A stretch of 5,118 nucleotides of DNA, from the NCBI GenBank assembly GCA_031553975.1, contig JAVBKP010000105.1, positions 1-5,118 on the forward strand, in the 5' to 3' direction. Under the pieces are notes generated by a model. It was given only the letters and a program-made list of their open reading frames with translations. It made no database searches and had not been told where the DNA came from. Of the stretch, positions 1-5,118 are shown piece after piece; positions within the stretch are counted from its first letter, which is position 1; every line of letters starts with the position of its first letter. Source of the DNA: JAVBKP01 sp031553975 (GTDB lineage: Bacteria > Bacillota > Clostridia > Peptostreptococcales > Anaerovoracaceae). The position numbers and the translations under genes were made by a program.

Positions 1-1189
1 TAGCCTCAAATATTTCCATAATCTTTCGGTTGCCATCCTCAAGTTGCATGGGGAAAACCATAATTGGGAACGCGTCTACAATTAGTTTTAATAGGCGACC
101 TTCTGACAACCTTGTGTCTGACATTAGGCACATTGTCAAAAGCCTGTCATATCCATCCAACGCGCTATTTGCATGGAAAGAGGTCAATACTGTATGCCCT
201 GTTCTGGCTGCTTCCTGGACAACCATAGCTTCGGATCCTCGGGTCTCTGCTGGCACCAATATCTCCGGATGTAATCTTAATGATAATACTAGAAGGTCAA
301 GCATATTTACTTTTCCCTCCAGGGTAACTAGTTGGACGACATCATTGGTAGCAAATCCATTTCCATCGACCTTTAGGAGGTCCATTTCCTTGGTATCTTC
401 GATTGTCACCACTCTTTTGTGATTTGGTATGGTGCCTAAGAAAAAACTATTTAGGCTTGTTTTCCCCGATCCAGTCGACCCGCAGTTTGCCACTGAGATG
501 CCATGATTTAGGCAAAATGATATGAAGTTCAGCTCATCCTCTGTAGCAGTGCCTCCACTTATCAGTCTTTCTTTTGTGATAAATGAAGGCTTTTGCTTTC
601 TAACAGAGGCGATGGCGCCCATATCTGCATCCACACATGGATCTATGGCCCCAGACATTCTGACCCCTCTACTGATGAAGCTGTCTCCATATGGCTTTGA
701 ACCGTCTAGAATTACACTTCCTAGTCTGCTTAATTTTCTGACTATTGATTGGCAATCCTCACTGTTTTCAAATTTCTGGTCCAGTCGATATTTCCCCTTG
801 CTTGTTGTGACCCAGATGCCATTCCTGCCATTTATGTTGATTTCCTCTACATCATCGTCATCTTTAATCAACGGGGTCAAGAATTTAAACACGGCAAGGT
901 CGTTATAAATAGCGTCTATGGTTTCTGATGAGCTCATGCCTGTGACTAATTTTTTTGTGATTAAGATTTTGCTAATTATGCTTTTCAGACGATTTTCTGC
1001 ATTTGCGTCATATAAAATCGAGGCCATCTCCGTGGAATACTTAGTTGATATTTCATGCTGCACTACCTTTAGGACCTCTTGGTAGAGTTTTGTGTCATCG
1101 TCTGTTTTAAAGTTTCCCGTATCAATTTTATTGACATTGTATAAAAAGTCATTGATATTATAGCCTTGTTCTCTTACTTCTGGTTTCAA
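1..1189 (-). CDS. cpaF: CpaF/TadA-family secretion ATPase, partial (C-terminus beyond left edge)
   Basis: This is the hexameric AAA-like ATPase (type II/IV secretion family) that powers Tad/Flp pilus assembly at the cytoplasmic membrane. The 396 codons present are open to the left edge. Counting from the TTG at 1189, residues 85-120 match the CpaF N-terminal domain (the EINING segment corresponds to the family's EImVNG). Walker A is GSTGSGKT at 237-244, the Asp box is TIEDTKEM at 262-269, the Walker B-like ILVPAETRGSEA is at 310-321 with Glu315 kept, and the His box TSFHANS is at 336-342. All catalytic motifs are intact. Family members usually have about 400-480 residues, so only a C-terminal tail is missing. 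No ATG occurs before residue 55 (position 1027), which lies inside the conserved N-terminal region. TTG is preferred because it overlaps the preceding stop as TTGA, a common coupling arrangement. An AAAGGA lies about 14 nt upstream, rather far. The family call is firm; the exact start is not. Confidence 0.93.
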   Translation of the reverse strand, partial: MKPEVREQGYNINDFLYNVNKIDTGNFKTDDDTKLYQEVLKVVQHEISTKYSTEMASILYDANAENRLKSIISKILITKKLVTGMSSSETIDAIYNDLAVFKFLTPLIKDDDDVEEININGRNGIWVTTSKGKYRLDQKFENSEDCQSIVRKLSRLGSVILDGSKPYGDSFISRGVRMSGAIDPCVDADMGAIASVRKQKPSFITKERLISGGTATEDELNFISFCLNHGISVANCGSTGSGKTSLNSFFLGTIPNHKRVVTIEDTKEMDLLKVDGNGFATNDVVQLVTLEGKVNMLDLLVLSLRLHPEILVPAETRGSEAMVVQEAARTGHTVLTSFHANSALDGYDRLLTMCLMSDTRLSEGRLLKLIVDAFPIMVFPMQLEDGNRKIMEIFEA

Positions 1190-1914
1190 CTCTTCATCAC
1201 CAATCCTTTCATTTGGTCAATAGCGGAAATAAAGTCCTTATTTCGCTTGCTTCTATTCAAATAAATTGGTTCGCCTGTATCTTTGACTATGTATGCCTCA
1301 TCAATATTTGGAATATCCATCTGAAATTCTATCGACGTCGCCTTGATAAAGTCTTCTGGAAGAACACCAATTTCGCTTAGACTAAGCACCGGCATTATTT
1401 TTTCATCAAATCTTGCCCGAACCATCAAACTATGCATTGATTTATACCAAAGCACGCTTTTCTGGCTGCACCTGTAGATTGTAAATATTTGATCTGCTGC
1501 TGTGAGTCCTACCATGCTCAACGCATTATTGATATCATCTGATATATCTAAAATCAGATAATCCGCATACATGCTGAGGTTTTGATACAAGTCAACTATC
1601 TTATCCTGAAAAAGTTGGTCAGTGAATATTGTCTCCGTCTGGTTAGGGACCGCCATAATGAATAGATTCTCATTGATTTTAATTGCTGGTGTTAAAAACC
1701 CTTCTGGGTGCCCCGTATCGTCTGCCAGTGCCATATGTGTGCCTTTGTCAGGCGGGATTGTCTGGTTTAAGAAGATTTGTATATCTCCATGCTGCAAGTT
1801 TGTAGACATTAGCGTCACAAGTTTACCCGATTCCGAAAGTGCTACAGCTAAATTTACCGCTGTTGTACTTATCCCCGATCCGCTCTTACCCCAAATAGCT
1901 ATTATTTTACTCAT
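1186..1914 (-). CDS. MinD/TadZ (CpaE)-like protein with degenerate Walker A motif
   Basis: A 242-residue member of the MinD/ParA deviant-Walker family, closest in layout to the CpaE/TadZ localisation factor of Tad pili. It lacks the N-terminal receiver-like domain common in CpaE. The P-loop region GKSGSGISTT (9-18) keeps the MinD signature lysine (Lys10), but the canonical lysine of GK[ST] is Ile15 (codon ATA). The CpaE-typical stretch DLDLQFGD reads STNLQHGD at 37-44, so the acidic residues before LQ are lost and QxGD is kept. A Walker B-like DYLILD (118-123) is present. Near the C-terminus, LPEDF (185-189) and the following region fit the CpaE pattern. The start is supported by GGAGG five nt upstream, inside the end of the cpaB-like gene, which it overlaps by 8 nt. 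The 3' end overlaps the cpaF-like gene by 4 nt. It probably binds the cpaF/tad machine at the membrane; ATP hydrolysis is doubtful, but nucleotide binding is not excluded. Confidence 0.9.
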   Translation of the reverse strand: MSKIIAIWGKSGSGISTTAVNLAVALSESGKLVTLMSTNLQHGDIQIFLNQTIPPDKGTHMALADDTGHPEGFLTPAIKINENLFIMAVPNQTETIFTDQLFQDKIVDLYQNLSMYADYLILDISDDINNALSMVGLTAADQIFTIYRCSQKSVLWYKSMHSLMVRARFDEKIMPVLSLSEIGVLPEDFIKATSIEFQMDIPNIDEAYIVKDTGEPIYLNRSKRNKDFISAIDQMKGLVMKS

Positions 1915-2605
1915 CCATGCCTCCCCTTTTCACAAAAATCAAATGTATCTTGCCAGTATACTCCGCTTTTATCAGTTCATTGGCCTGATACCCATTAACA
2001 ATCAGTGTTGCTGTACTAGCAATTATGTCATCGCTTTCAGCACTTGCCGCACGCAAACTCTCCACGTTTTGCCCACGGGTATTTTCAATGCTGAACACTT
2101 GAATGTTTTTTAGATCTGCTGGTTCAATAATTGTAATCTGTCCCATGTCATCTTCTTTGGCGATTGCAACATTAACAAAATCAGATCTGACTAGGTTTGT
2201 AGACACCCCTGCCGCTGCTGTATCTAGCGTGACTGTGACTAGTGATTTTCCCGCTTTGAGGATTTCCCCTGCGTCCAGTGCATCTCTCTTGTCTCCAATT
2301 TTGCCCGCAGTTATGTAATCTCCAGACACTATATCTACCTGGGCCCTTTGCCCGATAACTAATGTTTTGTCAGTTATAACCTGCGTAGGTAACCCATAGC
2401 TACCAACTTCTTTTACTTGCACATTTGTAGATGTAATTTCAGTGCCTTTGGGAATATATGTAGTTGCCACTACTATCTCCGCTATTTTGCTTTGGCTCTT
2501 GTATAGCATAGGTTGCACGACAAACATAAGAAGCACTGTTATCAATAAACATGCGATTATTTTGATGGTCTTGCTAGCTTTGTAGCTAAATTTCTTTTTC
2601 CCCAT
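1907..2605 (-). CDS. cpaB: CpaB/RcpC-like SAF-domain pilus assembly protein
   Basis: A 232-residue protein with a basic N-terminus, one transmembrane segment at about residues 14-33, then an SAF domain (about 43-103, including IPKGTEIT at 51-58 and a GQRAQVDIVSGDYI segment at 85-98). A CpaB/RcpC C-terminal domain follows (about 119-228): SLVTVTLDTAAAGV, the R-S-D-F-V-N-V match to the family's PGDxVDV, and a final IHLIFVKRG strand like the family's LxLxLR. Length is at the short end for CpaB. In Gram-negative Tad systems CpaB works in the periplasm with the secretin; here no secretin is seen, so it probably acts on the outer face of the membrane or in the wall. GAGGAGG lies about 12 nt before the ATG, longer than ideal; an in-frame ATA two codons upstream sits at better spacing but is a very rare start. 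It lies between two TadZ-like genes and overlaps the downstream one by 8 nt. Confidence 0.88.
   Translation of the reverse strand: MGKKKFSYKASKTIKIIACLLITVLLMFVVQPMLYKSQSKIAEIVVATTYIPKGTEITSTNVQVKEVGSYGLPTQVITDKTLVIGQRAQVDIVSGDYITAGKIGDKRDALDAGEILKAGKSLVTVTLDTAAAGVSTNLVRSDFVNVAIAKEDDMGQITIIEPADLKNIQVFSIENTRGQNVESLRAASAESDDIIASTATLIVNGYQANELIKAEYTGKIHLIFVKRGGMDE
1915..1927 (-). promoter_or_regulatory. ribosome-binding site of the short TadZ-like gene, inside cpaB
   Basis: AGGGGAGG (1927-1920) lies within the last codons of the cpaB-like gene, with a five-nt spacer to the ATG at 1914. It selects this start over the ATG at 1918, which is in the cpaB frame and reads Met-Asp-Glu-stop. The 8-nt gene overlap (ATGAGTAA) suggests coupled synthesis. 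Confidence 0.75.
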
Positions 2606-2643
2606 TTTTATAAGGTTCCTCCTCTGCGAATTGTATATTATGG

Positions 2644-3735
2644 TTAATTTACTCCGATGAGTTCTAGCATCAGGCTGATGGTGTCTGGGTGATCGCGTTC
2701 ACAAATGTTGAGGTCTTTATATCTGCGCATGATGCTTTCCGCGTCTTGTATAGCAAATATGAAATCATCTTGGCCGAAATTTTGTGCGTAGTAGTCTAAG
2801 ATAGGAAGGTGCCACTCAGTGGAAAATCCAACACCTATGCGATGCTGGATTTTCAAAAGTTTTTCTAACAATATTTCGTTTTGACTGACTTCCTCATCTG
2901 AAATGCTAACAACATTGCCCATGTCCAGAATGATTATACGAAATCCTTCCTTGTTCAGCTTTATTATCTCGCTTTCAAAATTTTTTTCAGATGCTATGAT
3001 GACTTTTATGCTGTCTTTTTTTCTTCGCTGCAGATCAGATTTCCCATCGCAAGCAATTACCGCCGTTTTGTACCCTGCCGCCTGGCAGGCTTTAGCTAGA
3101 AGCAAGGTCGTAAATGTTGCCCCTGCACCGTGGGAAAGATTAAATACAGCGATACTAAGCGCCGAAACCGTTGGCCTTACAACCTTTTGATCTGGCCCAT
3201 GCTCTAATATATATACAGGTTTTTCGATGATCACTTCTCGGATAACTTCTTTTTCGATTTCTACAGGGACTTCGATGGTTTCCACAACTTGTACGATTTT
3301 CTCACGAATCTCTACCTTGTTTTGTTTTAAACTCGTTTCTTTAAGCTGCTTGATGATTTGGTTCATCTGAAACTCGCCATTTAGATCTGGATAGAAAACA
3401 TCATGCACCCTTTGGTGTTTTAACCATTCCTCCAGTGAATAATCTCGTTGAAATTCATCGCAGAAAATCACTATTTTGAGTTCAGCCTCACGCTCCCTGA
3501 TTTTTAATACTGACTGCCTTAGTATTTCTTTGCTATCGAAGGATTTAATATCTGCAGAAAAGATTGCATTTTCCATCATGAAAACCATATCAATAACTTC
3601 ATCTTGAATCTTGTCCAAGATTTGTTCGAGCGTCTGAAAATCTTGGCTCTCTAAATTAACATCAATGCGTTTTAGCTCTTTTTTCATCTTTTCTACAATA
3701 TAGGTGTTTCCCATCATTGCAATGGCTTTTAGCAT
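2644..3735 (-). CDS. CpaE/TadZ-like protein: atypical receiver-like domain plus degenerate MinD-like domain
   Basis: A 363-residue protein with three visible parts. Residues 1-130 alternate hydrophobic strands and helices as in a response-regulator receiver (strands near KAIAMM, IDMVFMM, KIVIFC and DVFY), but no phospho-acceptor Asp is found at the expected strand (MVFMMEN, 50-56). Residues about 140-187 form a Val/Glu/Lys-rich low-complexity linker (IEVPVEIEKEV and similar). Residues 193-363 resemble MinD/TadZ: NLSHGAGATFTT (199-210) stands where KGGxGK[ST]T should be, with both the signature and P-loop lysines absent, while the strand RIIILDMG (266-273) keeps Asp271. The receiver-plus-MinD order and the length match CpaE/TadZ, and the neighbouring cpaB- and cpaF-like genes support a role in Tad machine placement or scaffolding. 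The start is well supported by AGGAGG five nt upstream. It is much more diverged than the second TadZ-like protein nearby; catalysis is unlikely. Assignment to the family is inference from layout and context. Confidence 0.75.
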   Translation of the reverse strand: MLKAIAMMGNTYIVEKMKKELKRIDVNLESQDFQTLEQILDKIQDEVIDMVFMMENAIFSADIKSFDSKEILRQSVLKIREREAELKIVIFCDEFQRDYSLEEWLKHQRVHDVFYPDLNGEFQMNQIIKQLKETSLKQNKVEIREKIVQVVETIEVPVEIEKEVIREVIIEKPVYILEHGPDQKVVRPTVSALSIAVFNLSHGAGATFTTLLLAKACQAAGYKTAVIACDGKSDLQRRKKDSIKVIIASEKNFESEIIKLNKEGFRIIILDMGNVVSISDEEVSQNEILLEKLLKIQHRIGVGFSTEWHLPILDYYAQNFGQDDFIFAIQDAESIMRRYKDLNICERDHPDTISLMLELIGVN

Positions 3736-3740
3736 TTATT

Positions 3741-3746
3741 CCTCCT
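3741..3746 (-). promoter_or_regulatory. ribosome-binding site (AGGAGG) of the receiver-TadZ-like gene
   Basis: A perfect AGGAGG with a five-nt spacer to the ATG at 3735 decides this start. It is the strongest site in the window, which fits a gene that sits after a 66-nt gap and is not coupled to its neighbour. Confidence 0.8.
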
Positions 3747-3776
3747 GTCAAGTAAATTGTAATAAGCGGTTACTTT

Positions 3777-3805
3777 TTTGTAATTTTTGACCCAGCTTAT
3801 ATCAA
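3777..3805 (-). promoter_or_regulatory. possible weak sigma-A-type internal promoter
   Basis: TTGATA (3805-3800, five of six matches to TTGACA) and TACAAA (3782-3777, four of six to TATAAT) are separated by 17 nt, just upstream of the receiver-TadZ-like gene and overlapping the stop of the secreted-protein gene. If real, it would let the tad core genes be transcribed apart from the two upstream genes. AT-rich gaps yield such matches by chance, so support is weak. Confidence 0.25.
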
Positions 3806-4761
3806 TATGATTTTTTTATCCTATAAAACTGGTCTTTGTTATCTATTACGATTTGGCTATATTTTGTCTCGACCGCTGATCCGCTGACAATGGCCTGAAG
3901 CTTTACTGTCAAAACTTTTGGTGCGTAGTTGCCCCATTTGTTTATCATGGCCGCATCCCATATTTCACCTTTGTATACGGCTCCACCAGTTACTCCTGAT
4001 ATTGGGATACCTGCTGTAAGTGCTTTGGTGTACAGAGCAGTTACTCCTGGAGAGGTAGTCTCAAGAATTTCTATTTTAACGGCTTCCAGTGATTCGCCAG
4101 TTCTTATGTCGAGCACTAGCTTTTCTCCGCTCCAAAACGTATTGTATGGTCTTATGGCTGTACTTGATGGTACTAGCCCAGCACTAATCTTACTTTGGTT
4201 ATATATCTGACGATTTTCTTCCCACTTATCAGTATGCTTGATGATTGGGTTATTTTCGTCGATACCAGCGAAGTAAGACAGCTGGAACTCACTACCCGCA
4301 ACTTCTATCCAGCCGTCTTTACCATTGGACTGGTTTGCTATAATGATTTCGCCAGTACTTGTACCCGTTGGTGTGTACAATGTGCGCATGGCCAGTTTGT
4401 GTCGTACTGCCTTTTTGTAATCCCTTGGATCGCCAAGGTCTATGCTAATATTTGTGCTGTTCGTGAGAAACCGTTTTACTTTGCCTTCTTTGGCAACAAA
4501 TACTTTACCATCTCTATCTATATCTGAAGGATCTCCCTGGGCATCGACCTCTTCAAATACAGCTAGATCTATTCCTATGTAAATTAGATTACCGCTGTTA
4601 TCAAAATCTGAGAGCTGGAGTGTTACTTTTGGTAGTCCTTGAAAAGGGGCCTGACTTTGCCCACCTTCCGCAAAAGAAAAACTAGTAGCCGCTGCTACTA
4701 TTAATGCAATGCATATACATGCTGGTGCTCGTGCTCGTGCTAAATATTTAGTTTTTATCAT
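3802..4761 (-). CDS. secreted protein of unknown function with DxDxDG-like loops
   Basis: A 319-residue exported protein with no family I recognise. Residues 1-31 form a classical signal peptide: basic start (Lys3, Lys5, Arg9, Arg11), hydrophobic core (about 14-25), and likely cleavage after SFA (29-31) before EGG. The mature part is rich in beta-prone and polar stretches. Two acidic loops, DFDNSGN (52-58) and DIDRDGKVFV (80-89), resemble calcium-binding DxDxDG loops. The C-terminal third (about 206-308, with FWSGEKLVLDI and KVLTVKLQAIVSG) looks like an Ig-like beta sandwich. No sortase motif, C-terminal membrane anchor or prepilin N-terminus is seen. The start is supported by AAGGAG overlapping the upstream stop, five nt before the ATG. 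It lies 9 nt after the partial upstream gene and 66 nt before the TadZ-like gene, so it is probably co-transcribed with the tad genes. It could be a tip or adhesin subunit or a secreted substrate; that role is inference. Confidence 0.85.
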   Translation of the reverse strand: MIKTKYLARARAPACICIALIVAAATSFSFAEGGQSQAPFQGLPKVTLQLSDFDNSGNLIYIGIDLAVFEEVDAQGDPSDIDRDGKVFVAKEGKVKRFLTNSTNISIDLGDPRDYKKAVRHKLAMRTLYTPTGTSTGEIIIANQSNGKDGWIEVAGSEFQLSYFAGIDENNPIIKHTDKWEENRQIYNQSKISAGLVPSSTAIRPYNTFWSGEKLVLDIRTGESLEAVKIEILETTSPGVTALYTKALTAGIPISGVTGGAVYKGEIWDAAMINKWGNYAPKVLTVKLQAIVSGSAVETKYSQIVIDNKDQFYRIKKSY

Positions 4762-4773
4762 ATTGTCTCCTTA
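4762..4773 (-). promoter_or_regulatory. ribosome-binding site merged with upstream stop
   Basis: TAAGGAG joins the stop codon of the partial upstream gene to the Shine-Dalgarno of the secreted-protein gene, five nt before its ATG at 4761. This fixes the start that gives an intact signal peptide and implies coupled translation. Confidence 0.75.
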
Positions 4774-5118
4774 ATCGAATACCACTTGCACATTTGTACT
4801 GTTTGGTTCCTCAATAATATGAAAAACAAATGTCTTGCCATGAATTACTATTTCCTGATCACCTAATGTGTTTAATGCTCCTGATATATTTACTGTTTTG
4901 TTTGTTTTGTCATTGTTGTCGACCGTTATACCATTACTACTGCCACTTGCCATATCGGCATAGGCAGGCAACGTTTTGTTAAAGGATTTTCCCTTTAGCA
5001 CTGTAATCTCTGGAATAAGCTCTATATTTGATGATAACCCGCTCATAGAAGCTATGCTGGTCAGAATCTCCTTTTTCATATCCATGATAAGTTTTGAATC
5101 TAAAGGTGGGAGAACTTC
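4771..5118 (-). CDS. C-terminal part of an unrecognised beta-rich protein (5' end beyond right edge)
   Basis: The reading frame is open to the right edge, giving 115 codons before a TAA stop at 4773-4771. An ATG at 5085 could begin a 104-residue protein, but no Shine-Dalgarno sequence precedes it or the next ATG (5079), and 11 sense codons lie upstream in frame, so this is more likely the tail of a longer gene. The visible part has beta-prone strands separated by Asn/Gly/Ser/Thr-rich turns. The pattern around FNKTLPAY, NGITVD, NISGALNTLG and KTFVFHII resembles in outline a putative Ig domain (He_PIG-like: LP, GL-x-hydrophobic, ISG, G-x-aromatic/hydrophobic strand). That resemblance is weak and based on pattern only. 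There is no membrane anchor or sorting signal at its C-terminus. Its stop is 9 nt from the start of the secreted-protein gene, so the two form one transcript. Function unknown; an extracellular role is inferred from composition and neighbour. Confidence 0.75.
   Translation of the reverse strand, partial: EVLPPLDSKLIMDMKKEILTSIASMSGLSSNIELIPEITVLKGKSFNKTLPAYADMASGSSNGITVDNNDKTNKTVNISGALNTLGDQEIVIHGKTFVFHIIEEPNSTNVQVVFD

Noticed and set aside
30..908. Two plus-strand open frames (30-422 and 522-908)
   Set aside because: They lie antisense within the cpaF-like gene, whose minus-strand frame has unmistakable Walker A, Walker B and His-box motifs; their translations show no domain-like pattern.
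1025..1027. First in-frame ATG as the start of the cpaF-like gene
   Set aside because: It would remove about 54 residues that fit the CpaF N-terminal region and would leave an unexplained non-coding gap in an otherwise tightly packed operon.
1622..2318. Plus-strand open frames 1622-2113 and 2103-2318
   Set aside because: They are antisense to the TadZ-like and cpaB-like genes, have no convincing ribosome-binding site and show no recognisable protein features.
3746..3751. TTGACA as a perfect -35 box
   Set aside because: It overlaps the Shine-Dalgarno of the next gene, and a matching -10 would fall inside the coding region, giving a leaderless or truncated product.
3762..3800. Inverted repeat ATAAGC/GCTTAT in the 66-nt gap, as a terminator
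   Set aside because: The stem is only 6 bp with a 27-nt loop and no following U-run on the transcribed strand; an AT-rich chance match is enough to explain it.
2903..4527. Plus-strand open frames 2903-3190, 3929-4210 and 4195-4527
   Set aside because: They are shadows of the minus-strand receiver-TadZ-like and secreted-protein genes; hydrophobic stretches in them come from antisense codon bias.
4771..5085. A complete 104-residue gene starting at the ATG at 5085
   Set aside because: No Shine-Dalgarno precedes this ATG and the frame stays open to the window edge, so a truncated longer gene is more likely.

Overview
The window is a slice of a co-directional gene cluster on the minus strand, read from high to low coordinates. 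It encodes core parts of a Tad/Flp-type (type IVc) pilus or related type II/IV secretion machine. The moderately AT-rich DNA, strong AGGAGG-type ribosome-binding sites, a likely TTG start and the absence of outer-membrane parts (no secretin, no lipoprotein) suggest a Gram-positive bacterium, most likely a Firmicute of the Clostridia type. The taxonomy is inference; no marker gene is present.

Layout in transcription order: (1) the C-terminal part of a beta-rich protein of unknown function, cut by the right edge (5118-4771); (2) a secreted protein with a signal peptide and two DxDxDG-like, possibly calcium-binding loops (4761-3802); (3) a 363-residue CpaE/TadZ-like protein with an atypical receiver-like N-terminus, a Val/Glu/Lys-rich linker and a decayed MinD-like domain (3735-2644); (4) a CpaB/RcpC-like membrane-anchored SAF protein (2605-1907); (5) a second, shorter MinD/TadZ-like protein whose Walker A lysine is replaced by isoleucine (1914-1186); (6) a CpaF/TadA-family secretion ATPase with intact catalytic motifs, starting at a TTG that overlaps the previous stop as TTGA and running off the left edge (1189-1). 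Gene 6 has no usable ATG near its 5' end and is open at the left edge, so it is easily missed.

The last three genes are translationally linked (8-nt and 4-nt overlaps). The first two are 9 nt apart. Gaps of 66 nt and 38 nt flank gene 3, and the 66-nt gap may hold a weak internal promoter. Inferred roles: CpaF powers assembly, the two TadZ-like proteins position the machine or act as a scaffold at the inner face of the membrane, CpaB acts in or beyond the membrane, and the two upstream products are candidate surface or tip components or substrates. TadB/TadC platform genes would be expected just left of the window. No pilin or prepilin peptidase is visible here.

Most unusual: the locus has two different MinD/TadZ-like proteins, both without the Walker A lysine, next to a CpaF that keeps all its motifs, and they are linked to unrecognised secreted proteins. 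No RNA genes, CRISPR arrays, insertion sequences or convincing terminators were seen, and no gene-free stretch exceeds 66 nt.
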